Assembly: GCA_030848705.1 (NCBI GenBank)
Contig: CM061235.1
Location: 134,795,228 to 134,859,227, forward strand
Reading direction: 5' to 3'
Source: Heracleum sosnowskyi
Lineage: Eukaryota; Streptophyta; Magnoliopsida; Apiales; Apiaceae
DNA: 64,000 bases
The translations under genes were made by a program, and so were the position numbers. Below the pieces are notes generated by a model. It searched no databases. It worked only from the letters and a program-made list of their open reading frames with translations, and had not been told where the DNA came from. Below, in pieces: positions 1-11,109 of this stretch; within the stretch, counting starts at the first letter, position 1, and each line of letters opens with the position of its first letter.

Positions 1-3000
1 TCACCTATATTTTTTATAAGAATCATTGATAATATGAAAGGAGAAAAAAAAATTTAATTGAGATATTTTGCTACGAGTCAATAATATCAAGAAAAAAAAG
101 AAGGGTACGTTTTTCTGGAAAGTTCTTATTCGATCCATCACTGTCTGTAGAATAAGTAAAATTAAAATAATTGACTGGACTTCATACACAATATATTGTA
201 AAACTTGAGCAAATATGTCCAGTAGACAATTCAAAGATACATAAATTATCATCCAAATATGTCCCAAAAAATTAGTTCATGCTTAACATTTGGCTATAAA
301 TAGATATGTTCAAGTTTAACGTAAGAGGTCCAGTTAGAGAGTGACGAGCATAGCCTCCGTTGATCACAACAAGAGAAACTCAGATAAAACAGAATGTAAT
401 GAACCAATTCAGCATGATTGTCAAAGATTTCATATGAGATATTAAGATGGTAGAATGCCTAAAATTGTTTTCCAATAAAATCGCCAACCTATGAGCCACC
501 CAAAAGTCATTAGTACATTCAAATTCAGTGTTAATTTCATTGAAATCTAACAAGTTGCCAGATTTTAGCTTGGTATTATGAAACATTTTTGCCTTCACTC
601 AAGATGTGGACTTTCGAGAGTAAGAGTGCCATGGTCTAGATAAGCCAATAACGGGGGGAAATTTTTTTTTATGACTGTGTGTTTAGATGGGTTACATATG
701 TCATATATTTACCGATCGCCAACGTAGCATATTGGTGACTGGAGAAGGTGATTTCACAAGAATGTTACAGATGTCATATTTAAGGGAACAATATCTCTAA
801 TAATAACAACAAGGGATTGGTTGGAAAAGTTTTAGGGTGCAACTAATGAGTTGTCACGGGTGAAGAGGACCCAATTTTGCCAGATCATAGTTAAGTTTTT
901 TGAATTTAAGTGCAGAAAGATCATACTCCCAGTCTTAGAAGAGTGTCAAACTGTCTAGTAGGCCCATAATATAGTTTCCAAGCAAAAGTGAGAATTAAAA
1001 TGTTCTAGGCATTAGCCTTATTGGTATAATTTAAATTTATATCCTTTTAGCATTTAGGGAGATGCACTGTTGGGATCTCTGAGTTTATGAACAATATTTT
1101 TGAAATACAATGGCCATAACAATTGTAATATCGAAAATATACAAGTAGCTCATATGAACCGATAATTTAAACGATTTATATAATAGGTTAATCATGGAAT
1201 AAAAAATATGTCATTTAAGGTTATATAAGGTCAATTTTAACCCCAAATCCCTTTTATAAAAACCTTAGTACCTCTCCGCACAATGAAGATCCAAACTCAA
1301 CAAGGTTTATGCATTTGATATCGTTGTTTCCTATGTTCCATCCCAGTACTTTAATACCTCAATTTTCATAAGAATTTCACAAATAGTGCTCATTGTTGGT
1401 AGAGCCCAACATTGACCCCAATATTTTAAGTTCAAATTAAGTGAATCTCTAAGTTTTATCCATTATTTTCCTTGGATTTTCTTTCCCGGTGTTATGTTTT
1501 ATTAATAGAGGTGTATTCCATTTTAATATTATCTTTTTATTTTGTTTTACTATCATATAATTATGTTTTTAAAATTAGGGCATTAATTGCTATCATAGTA
1601 GTGAAATTTTGATTTTTTTAGTTGTCTTGTGGTCGTAGTTGTCAGTTTTTCTAGTCTTGGATGATTCATTATTTTCATCTCTCATCATCATTAGTCCATT
1701 ATATTTCAACATGTTGTTTAGGTTGGGCAAATGGGAGATTGATATTCATCATAAGTCTATAAATGGGAAAGTAAATGAGTTGAAATTTACAAGATAATAA
1801 AATCTAATGTCTTATATTCAAGCATCGAGTATTCTAATTGCTTATCTCCAAATAAATTACGGGTACCGAGCATAAAACTTTTAATACCTAAATGTCCATA
1901 AGACTTTTGTAAATAATGTTTATTCTTGGTGGAACCCGACAATGACCCCGATATTTTAGGTTTAGATTAAGTGATTCTTTAAGTTTTATCATTTATTTTC
2001 CTTTCATTTTTTTCAAGTGGTACAACCTATTTAATTTAATCGGTAAAATTTGCAGATTTCAGCAATCATTGAGCAATATGTTTATAGATTTTGGAGTCCT
2101 ACTCGCGATGGTGATTGGGGAGTTGATTTTCTCGGAAATGAAATTCGATAAATATGGGCAATATAGTGACATGAGGTTCGTGCCTGAGGTTGATTACTAT
2201 ACAAGCCCTTGTAGGTCAATTATGAAAGGTCCACGTTCCTTATGGAACTGATGAGGGCGGAGGGAATTACAAGCTTTGATCAACATATCCTAATCACTTA
2301 AAAATCTTCACAAAAGAATCAGACAATCTAGTAAATTTATAGAAAATCTAATATTCAATGTATTGGCATGCATTGATAAAAGTTGCACTCAACACACAAT
2401 ATAGAAAAAATTAGGTTGTGTCTAAAAACAACATACCACGAACGCATAATAAAATTAAGACAAATATAGTTCTACAACCTTATATTAAACATTACATCAA
2501 ACATTTGAGTACTATAAGAAAAAATTGTCAACCAAAACAAGCAAAGTAAGCTTGTGCATTGTAAAAAAGACTTTAAATGTTCATAAAATGGAGTTTAAAG
2601 CAATGCTCAATAACTTCCTTTTCTTGGTAGATGGTGGTTTAGTTGATGTCGTAGCAATTGTATTTACAGTTATGAAGTATTATTTCTCTACTAAGCGAAA
2701 TGACGACCTGAATGAAATTGAGATATTGTGCATTTGAAAATATTATATCTCTTAATTTCTTCTCCCATTTAGTCCATTCTCATAATATCCTCATTATTAA
2801 TACATTTTAACATATTTAACCACTAATTACCGATCTTCACTAAAGTATATTAATTATTTTATAATGAATACTTGCATATGAGATAACTCAAGTAGTAAGG
2901 TTTAATCTTTTGTCTTTCCGGATTCGATTTTCGTAATTTCAAAATCAATACTATTATATAATTGACGAAACATTAAAAGTTTGGTCGGTCGGTATGGTAC

Positions 3001-3309
3001 GTTGTGATTTTAATTAATTGCCCTTTCTTAAATTCGTGTTTTTACTTAATTAAGCTTATTTATTTATAGAAATATATTTTTAAATAATAATATTATCTAT
3101 TTATAACCAATTACCTTTTTCAACTAAAATACATTATTTTTTTTATTTTTTCTAAAAATTCCCCTACTTTTTCAAATATAACATGGGCAATTACCTTTTT
3201 AACTAAAAAATGTTACTTTTTCTATTTTTTCTTACTAAAACTCCTAATTTTCTAAATATATCACGGACAAATCTTTAGTTATTTATTTTTAAACCTAATA
3301 TAATAATTA
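1..3309. other. AT-rich intergenic DNA without a recognisable gene
   Basis: I see no reading frame here that resembles a known protein or shows a coding exon pattern; the open frames are short and A/T-biased. An imperfect duplication of about 120 bp is visible (about 1355-1490 and 1880-2015), sharing the 'accc.aca.tgacccc.atatttta' core and a following 'aagttttatc' block. From about 3062 the sequence belongs to the Helitron-like repeat that continues on the far side of the copia element. Confidence 0.6.
1355..2015. repeat. Imperfect direct duplication (about 120 bp, two copies)
   Basis: The stretches at about 1355-1490 and 1880-2015 align over roughly 120 bp in the same orientation, both running from 'cataaga.tttt' through 'gaccccaatattttaa' or its variant to 'attattttcctt'. 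About 390 bp of unrelated sequence separates them. Family unknown; it may be a degraded transposon fragment. Confidence 0.5.
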
Positions 3310-4614
3310 TGTTAGTAATGAATACCACTTAGAAACTAGACAGAGGGGGGTGAATGGATAGTTTGATATATTTTCGCTTTCTTAAAACTAAATTGATGTA
3401 ACAAATTGTGTAGTAAGAAAATGCGGAATGAAATAAACAGTACACACACAATCACTTTAATCTACTTTGTATTAAGCAAATTAAATACTACAGCTTCCAA
3501 AATCTCACAAGAGAAATTCTGGCTTCTAAACAAGAACAGTGTTTTCTTGCTTTTCTTACGGAAAAAGAAGTGCTTCAATATAATTCTATGATATGCTCAG
3601 TTGCAGCTAACAGTAGGGTGTGCACAATATATATATTGTCCTATACAAAACTAGTGCACACACCTAATTACACAGCTACCCTTCCTACAACTCCATTTTG
3701 TCGTTCTATAAAAGGTTGGTTGTGTCAGGGAGAACCACTTGCTTTCTGTGGTCCTCTCCCTTATCTGTAGCTGTTTGTCTTCCTTCTTCCTCTCCAAGTT
3801 TAGCTGTAGATTTGCCATCTGTATTTTGGACCACCTGACCAATACAGATGCTTCAGTATTTGTCTCCATTGACTTTGATCTTGTACCTTCATTTGTCTTG
3901 TTGTAAACGGCTAAGTGTTGATATCGTGAACTCCACTTCATTCCTGACTTCGTGATGTCCCTTGTGAAGACTACGCGACATGGCCTTTGAGGACTTTGCG
4001 ACATAAGCCATTTGAGGACTTCGCGATCTAGCCTTTTTGAGGACTTCGCAATATAGCCTTTTTGAGGACTATGCGACATAGGCTATTTGAGAACTATGCG
4101 ACATAGGCTATTTGAGGACTTCGCGGAATAAGCTATTTGAGGACTTCACGATCTAGTATATTTTGACTTTGCTGTTTTCAACACTTCACGATATGAGTCT
4201 TGAAGACTTCACGACATAGTACAAATTGGACTATGCGATCTAGCACTTCTCGACATGGATTTTGGTGACTTCACGACATAGCTTTATTCTGACTTTGCTA
4301 TATAATGCCTTAGACAAATTTCTACAACTTATTTCTTCAGGGCCTTATTCATCTCCATCCTGCTGCATGAACATTTCTGAACTTCTACCAGGATAATTAT
4401 TCAATGGCCTATGTACATTCTAGATGCAAGAAACTTACTAAGCTCATTATAATTATGAGCATACATGATCAAGCTAATGTTCATGAGAACAAGACAAGTA
4501 CAGAGAGACCTATACTATATCCCAGTGATAGAATTCACTAGGTCATGTAATGTTACATAGTCACATAGTGTAGGCTTGTTAATGGTGGTATTCAGACATG
4601 TCTTGAGCCTAACA
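3310..4614 (-). repeat. 3' LTR of the copia element
   Basis: 1,305 bp, bounded by TG...CA. It matches the other LTR with about 25-30 scattered substitutions and lacks one repeat unit of about 29 bp. It holds the tandem motif array at about 3955-4300. Confidence 0.93.
3955..4300. repeat. Degenerate tandem array of a GACTTCGCGACATAG-type motif in the 3' LTR
   Basis: About a dozen units of 24-30 bp, each built around GA(C/G)TTCGCGACATAG or a close variant (GACTATGCGACATAG, GACTTCACGATCTAG), separated by a 'ctttttgag' or 'gctatttgag' spacer. The array is also in the 5' LTR (about 16690-17090) with one extra unit. The same motif occurs in reverse orientation at 9760-10130. Confidence 0.85.
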
Positions 4615-4628
4615 ATCTCCCCCAAATT
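4615..4628 (-). other. Polypurine tract of the copia element
   Basis: Read on the minus strand this is a TTTGGGGGAGAT-type purine run abutting the 3' LTR, in the expected place for second-strand priming. Confidence 0.85.
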
Positions 4629-4769
4629 GTGAGTAAGACCCTTAGGCACAATTTCATGTCTGATAACAAGCCTAACTAACATAAAAAGAAACAAATATAA
4701 AGAAGATAAATAGATGAACATAATTTGATAACAACTTGGAAATTTAGGCTTACAGAATTTCTCCTTGAG

Positions 4770-7700
4770 CTACATAGCTTCAGTTTCCAATTGTTTCTCT
4801 AAGAAATCATCATAGACCTTCTTTTTCCTTATTTCTTCATTCTTCTTCATTTCAGAAATGGCCAGTAGAATTTCATCCCTTGCAATCAACTCCTCTATGA
4901 GAGGAGAGCCTTCTAAATCTTCAGCTGCTGTTCTAAGGGCACTTTCCACATATGAATCAATAAACTCCATCCTTATCTTGCTTTTTCCTCCATAGTGATT
5001 TTTTTACTCCACAATATAAGGATTTTGTTTTACCCTGCACAACCCTTTCTCCCTCAGCTCCTTTGCTCTTTCCTCCATTTCAGCCATCTCCTTTTCTTTC
5101 AGACACCTCTTTTCTACATTTAGCTTCCTTAGACTTTCTTCATAATCAGAGTGCATCTTCATGAATCTAGCTATCTCTATCTTCCACATCCTTTCTTCCT
5201 TTTCCTCAAAGTTCAAAAGAGCATTTATTCTTTCAAGTTCATATGTAGGAAAATATTGCCAGCTGCCTTGCTTCATTTCTTTCTCAATTCCATCACTGTA
5301 TTTGATTTCAAGATGATTGTTCTTCACTTTGACTTCAAAGATCCTTTGAGCTCTCATAAATGCTAGGGCATCTTCATCATAATCTTCATCAAGGGGAAGA
5401 ACATTGATCCCTACTACATTTATGATTACTCCAGTCTTCTTTGTTATCATTGTCCTTTTGGCTACACTCTTGATCTTCAAATGCTTCACTTGAGGTAGCT
5501 TTCTGGAGCAGGGAGATTTAGTCTTCAGTACCACATCATTTGGAAGTAGCTTCAACCCTTTCCCCTTCATCCACTGTAACACTCCACTAGCTGTGACTTT
5601 GTGAAAGTGTCTTTTAGATTTTGTTGTAGTGGCTTCAATCTTTTTCTGTGGCAAATCAGGTTCAGAAGTCTTAGGTATTGATTTTGGAGGATCACTACCA
5701 ACAGTACCCACCCTAGACTTAGAGTCTTGTGTTGTGGTTAAGGTACTGCTAGCAATGTCCTTGACTTGCTGATTTCCACTCCTCTTCTTGACAGTTTCTT
5801 TGTTTCCCTTGGAGTCCTTGTCTTCATCAACATCTTTAGATTTCTTGGAAGATTTGCCCTTGCTGCTGTCACTTGCTCCATCCTTATTGCTCCTTGATTG
5901 ACTTCTCTTTCTATAGGTTTTCTCTTCATCATCCCCCTCATCATCTTTCTTCTTTCTTCTTTCTTTGAGTGATTAGGAATAGTTCCATGAATCAAGAAAG
6001 ATTGGAGAATTTGGATTATCTCTAGCTCATCTGCTATTCTAACCCCTCTCTTGGCTCTTAGCATTTGCAACACTTGATTTATTTTGACATTATTCTTTAT
6101 TTTCAAATCTGCAGGAATCACCAGTTGATCAATACATTCAGCTTGGCTTAGACTTTGAAAGATTATTGTCCTTGGGTTAGAGATAACTTCAGGTAATCTT
6201 TGAGATTGGTCTATCTTCAAATCTTCATGTAGCCTCTTGTAATTCTCCCCATGCTTCTCAATCAACTCCAGAATTGTGGTCAGCTCAGTAAACCTCAGTT
6301 TCTCTAGAGTTTGAAAGGATAGATGCCACAAGCAATTATCCTTGGATACCATGATAATTTCTCTTAGATGAACATCCTTGATTTTCCTGACTGTCACAGT
6401 GAAATACTTGATACTTTCTTTGAGCCTTTCCTTGTAGATCGTGGCATCCTCTTGAGCACTGATGTAGATGGCTTTTAGAAACTCCAGGAAGGCCTCATCA
6501 TGATAGATGTGAGAGTTGACAACTTCCTGTAGCTTGGCCTCAGTGATAATGTTAGCTTTGACAGGTTTGGCACTAGAAGTTGTTGTAGGAGCTGAGGTAG
6601 CCTTTGACATTGTAGAGGGATAGTAGGTGGTAGTGACTGTGCTTCTTTGGCCTTGTGCATTGATGACATCCACAGAGGGAAGAGTGATTGGCTTTAAAGT
6701 TTCTTCAGTGATTTTGCCCTTAAGCTTTTGTTGCTTGGCAGGTACTCCCCCTCTCTTTTTCACAATGACCTCCTCCTTTCCTTTCTCCCCCTTAGGCTTG
6801 GGATCAGACAAGATGTTTTGAGCTTCTCCAGGAACAGGAAGGTTCATGCTTCTGAGCAGGGTTGTCATCATTTGCTGTTGGACTAGCAAAATATTAGATG
6901 TGGCATTGCTTTGGTCATTCAACTTTTCATTGAGCTGCTCCAAGGATTGAGATAGCACTCTGTTGTCAGCCTTAAGATCAGCAACCTCCTTTTCCAAGCT
7001 ATCCACCTTTGAGAATAGTTGTTGAGATTTGAAAGAGTTGAGGGATTGGTCCTTGATTTTGGAGAAGTCAAATTTGGAGATGTCAGAAATAGGAACTTCA
7101 TCTACAAGCTTGTTCCCATACTGATTCTTCCACAGCACTGTGAGCATTGAGTTGGAGTTGATATTGGCCTGCACCTGATTGTCTAGCTTGGTAGAAAGCT
7201 TCTTCATATTATCTGAGACCAAAGCTAGGGTGTATTCCATCATTGAGACATTAAAAGCTGTTTTCTGAACCTCCTTGAGAATTTCATCTACCTTGGGAAA
7301 GTCAGAGAGATAACAGTTCTTTAGCTAAGCTATTGAATGACTAGTCTCTTCTTGAATTGTGGAGATTTCTAACTGAAGGCCCTTCCCAAGGAAATGCATA
7401 GCTTTTAGCTGACTCCTGTAGACTTCATTTACAGCATCATAGATTTCTGCAGGAGAGAGACCTTTAGCATTTGACCCCAAAGTAGTAAGATAGTCCTCCC
7501 TGAGAAAAGCTAGAGCCTCCTTCAGCTTCACAGTTCTCTTGCCATCCAGCCAAGCATCCACATTACCATCTTGCTGGGCTTCATCCACAATCTTATCTTG
7601 ATGTGCTTCAACATCCTCCTTATGAGTGAGAAGAATAGCCTCATAGTCAGAGTTTGGGAGATTTGCAGTGAGGAGATGTTGAGCAATTCTAGAGATCTCA

Positions 7701-9606
7701 TCAATCTGTGCCACATGAAGATTTTGAAGTTCTTCTTCCGTCAATTGTGGTGGCACAGAGGATGATCCTGAAGCCCTGTCATGTTGCACAGGTTTCAACC
7801 ATTCGGACATGGTGGCCTGGGCCAAGTGAGAGCTAGTGTTAAGCACTTCATGGGGAATATGTGAGTGAGTTTCCTCCAGTCTTGGAATGATTGTAGAGTC
7901 TGATGCTGTCTCCATTGAAATGGGATGTGTTACAGCATCATCTATATGTGCCTGTGAAGACAAATCCAAGTCCATAAGGAATGGAGAATTTGGCACAGAG
8001 TCTCCAGTAAAAACTGGTGAATCCTCTATGTTTTTGTTGGTGTCAGTAGGATATGCCCCAGCATGCATTCCCTGACCAACTGAATGTGGTTCCTGGGTGG
8101 TGAGCACAGTGTCATGCACCATGTCACTTGAGATTGGCTCAATCACAGATGTAAATTGTGATTGATCAATAGCAAGATTGTCATGAGAATGACTCTCTTG
8201 TTCAGAAGAAATTTATGATGTAGAATCTAAGAGAGAAGTGGGGTTTAGATTAGATTTTGGCAACTCCCCCTAAGAAATAGGAGGAGTTTCAATATTGATG
8301 TGCTCTCCACTCAGTGTTTCATCACCCTTATTTCCACTGGGGTCAAGAGTGAGTTCTTGACCCTGTGCTGACTCTACACAGGATGTAGTGGGGAGACTAC
8401 TCTTTTCAATACCAATGCCCTGTTGAGAGGCCATTGATAGTAGCAGGTGTACCCCTTTTTCCACTTCTAAATCCTGTTGGGAGGATTCAGTGGTAGGCAA
8501 AGATTTGGATTTCATACTTTGTCTGGTGAGAGGTGACTCAGGATCCTCACTGCCTAACTCTATTGATTCATTGATAATTGTCAAGGCTCTCTTCTTTGTC
8601 TTCTTTTTAGTAACACCAATCTTTTGAGAGATTGGTACACTTGGCTTTCTAATCACTATTAGACTGTTTGCAAGGGGTCATTGGATGGGTTAGGAAGGCT
8701 TGGGTTAGACTCTGTAGCTTCATCAGTCTTAGCCTTTCCTTTCCAAGAAAGTTCATGATATATAGGCTGATCAAGTGTTTAAATTTTGAATGTGTTTTGC
8801 ATATGCTCAGTCACACTCAAAATTACATCAACCTGATTCCTAGTGTCCAATGTACCAAATAGAACTTTGGACATGGACTTAGGATAAGCCAACTTAGATG
8901 TGTATACTCCTTCTAATTCATGCAAATGAGAATCTAAATGATTTAAAATGCATTGAATAAAACGAGGGTAGAAAATTTCAGTACCTCTGTTGCGCGGAGA
9001 CTTACCTAACCTCTGAGCCAACTCCCTTACAATGATTGCTCCTACATTGATTTCCCGGTTGTAGGCCAGGGAATGAGCAAGTCTCACTGCAATGTGGCTG
9101 ATTTGATCCCACCCAGTCTTTCTGCATAGAAACACCTTTTGCAGAGCATCAAACAAGAACGACCACTCCCTCCTTACATGCTTCTTGGTCAGCTTTCCCA
9201 TATCTATCTCATCAGCATACTTTATCAGTGTCAAGAAATCCACCAATTCCTGGTCACTGGCTTCAGCATCATGCCCTTCCGTCTTTAATTCAAATGTTTC
9301 ATTGACTTCTTTCTCCCCGAATACCAACTCATTTCCTCCAATACTGCAGGTTACGTCATAGAATGAAGTGTCATCCTCCCTTCCCATTAAAGTGCAATTG
9401 GCAGTCCTCCAAAACGCCTCAAGAATATCAACATACATGGGAGGATTCATCGTCAACGCCTGACAAAGATATGAGGTGTTCAGAAAGCGTACAAAGCACT
9501 TGTATCTTGGGTTAGCCTCGGTTTCAGATGGAATGGTGAGAAGATTGGTTTCTTTGGGAATGGTTATAGGGTTAGAAGAAGAAGCTATTTGAGATTTGGG
9601 TGCCAT
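4770..9606 (-). pseudogene. Additional 3' reading frame of the copia element (about 1,600 codons), broken
   Basis: One long frame runs from an ATG at 9606 to a stop at 4770. It is interrupted by in-frame stops at 8779-8781, 8270-8272, 8213-8215, 7325-7327 and 5004-5006 and by frameshifts near 8660-8680 and 5940-5960; codon sense resumes after each. The first 275 residues form a conserved globular block (CFVRFLNTSYLCQAL near residue 36, a FYPRFIQCIL stretch near 215) like that found behind pol in other plant copia elements. Then come Ser/Thr/Glu-rich linkers, a heptad coiled coil (about 6900-7050), a Lys/Arg/Ser-rich region and a charged helical tail. There is no signal peptide or membrane segment, so an envelope role is not supported. 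Its function is unknown. A TATA box and leader precede the ATG. Confidence 0.75.
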
Positions 9607-9723
9607 TTGAATTTGAGATTGAAGAAGATAGAAGAGAGTTTGAGTTTAGGTTAGAGAGATTGCGAGTTTGAGAGAAATTGACAGGATGAAAAGTTATGAA
9701 CCGTTGGCCAAAAAGTATTTATA
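9607..9723 (-). promoter_or_regulatory. Putative internal promoter and leader of the additional copia ORF
   Basis: On the minus strand a TATAAATA box lies at 9716-9723. About 30 nt further on starts a pyrimidine-rich leader (CAATTTCTCTC, AATCTCTCTAACC) that reaches the ATG at 9606. This looks like an ordinary plant core promoter and 5' untranslated region, about 80 nt long. It suggests the extra ORF may be transcribed from its own start. Inferred from sequence only. Confidence 0.5.
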
Positions 9724-10329
9724 TGATAGAGACACTGCGATATGGAGTTATGAATATGTACAGGCTATTTTTATGTCGCGAAGTCTCAAAATAGCATGTA
9801 TCGCAAAGTCTTGAAAAGGATATCATAGAGTCTTAAAATGAACTATGTCGCAAAGTCTGAAAGGTAAGAAAAATGAGGTGACTTTGAGATATAGTATAAA
9901 TACCTTGTCTAAAACTCTCTTTTTGGAATTTCAATCAATTTGTCAGACTTATACCAGAATTTGAATTAAAATTAATTTAAATCAAAATTCTGTTAAATGT
10001 GGAGACTTGTCGATATAGTAATTCTAGGTCGCGAAGTCATAAAATGGACTATGTCGCGAACTCAAGAAATGAACTATGTCGCGAAGTCTCACAATTTTGA
10101 CAGTTTGCGATATAAGTCTGTTTTATTTGAACTAAGTCGTGAACTCTCAAAATCACCTATGTAGAGATTTTTAAGAGATCACGATCACTCCCACACAAAC
10201 ATGATTTTTAAAATTTTGCAGTAAAATACTGAAATATTTATAAATCATATCTCAGCTAATTTTCACTTCAATTAAATAGAACACCTAAAAACAGTGAAAA
10301 TTTACTACTGCAACAAATAACTGTCATAC
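9724..10329. repeat. Reverse-orientation copies of the LTR motif between RNase H and the extra ORF
   Basis: The motif TATGTCGCGAAGTC and variants occur about eight times (for example near 9773, 9850, 10030, 10060 and 10077). This is the reverse complement of the LTR array motif. The block lies directly upstream of the putative internal TATA box, as the LTR array lies upstream of the LTR TATA region. No other coding content is seen. Confidence 0.7.
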
Positions 10330-11109
10330 TTACTTAGAACTACTAAATGAAGGGTTGAGCATTCCAATTTTACTCACAAGTCTGTTGAAGACATCTTCAT
10401 TTAGAGGTTTAGTAAATATGTCAGCTAATTGTTTCTCAGTTGGAACATAAGAGACCTCTATGGTACCATTTGCAGCATGTTCCCTAATGAAATGGTACCT
10501 GATCTCAATGTGCTTTGTTGTAGAATGATTAACAGGATTGGCAACTATGAATATTGCACTAGTATTGTCACACATCAGGGGAATGTGTTCCAACACCAGT
10601 CCATAATCCATAAGTTGATTTCTAATCCAAAGCAATTGAGCACAACAACTTCCAGCAGCAATATATTCAGTCTCAGCTGTAGATGTTGTTGTGGATTGTT
10701 GTTTCTTACTGAACCATGACACTAAACTTTGGCCTAAGAATTGGCAGCTTCCTGAAGTGCTCTTTCTGTCAATTCTGCATCCTGCATAGTCTGAATCTGT
10801 ATAACCAACCAGGTTGAACCCAGTGCCCTTTGGATACCATAAGCCAAGGTTAGGAGTCCCTTTCAGATACCTGAAGATTCTTTTAATGGCCACCATGTGA
10901 GATTCCCTTGGATCAGATTGGAACCTTGTGCATAGGCATGTGGTAAACATGATATCAGGCCTGCTAGCTGTGAGATAGAGTAATGATCCAACCATGCCTC
11001 TGTAAACCTTGATGTCAACTCTCTTGCCTTTCTTGTCTTCATCAAGCTTGATAGCAGTGGATATGGGAGTTTTTGCAGGGGATGAGTCTTCCAAACCATA
11101 TTTCTTCAA
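10330..11109 (-). pseudogene. Copia RNase H and end of reverse transcriptase (frameshifted 3' part of pol)
   Basis: This segment encodes about 259 residues that finish the copia polyprotein: the RT tail (SRPDIMFTTCLCTRF) and the RNase H domain with DSDYAGC, AETEYIAAG and the ADIFTKPL end motif. It is one frame away from the preceding pol segment. A single missing base near 11108-11115 splits SKYVK from LLKKYGL, so the two parts were one protein originally. The terminal stop at 10330 is the normal end of copia pol. Confidence 0.9.

Noticed and set aside
1..2737. Several open frames of 60-90 codons in the first 2.7 kb
   Set aside because: They are A/T-driven, have no recognisable motif or exon structure, and several begin at non-ATG codons.
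3955..4300. A CRISPR-like array
   Set aside because: Units are degenerate, spacers are not unique, and the array is in both LTRs of a plant retrotransposon.
4770..9606. An envelope gene in the copia element
   Set aside because: No signal peptide, transmembrane segment or cleavage-type region is visible in any part of the frame.
11106..11109. A programmed frameshift between RT and RNase H in the copia element
   Set aside because: Copia RT and RNase H are normally one frame, no slippery heptamer is evident, and other lesions in the copy point to decay.
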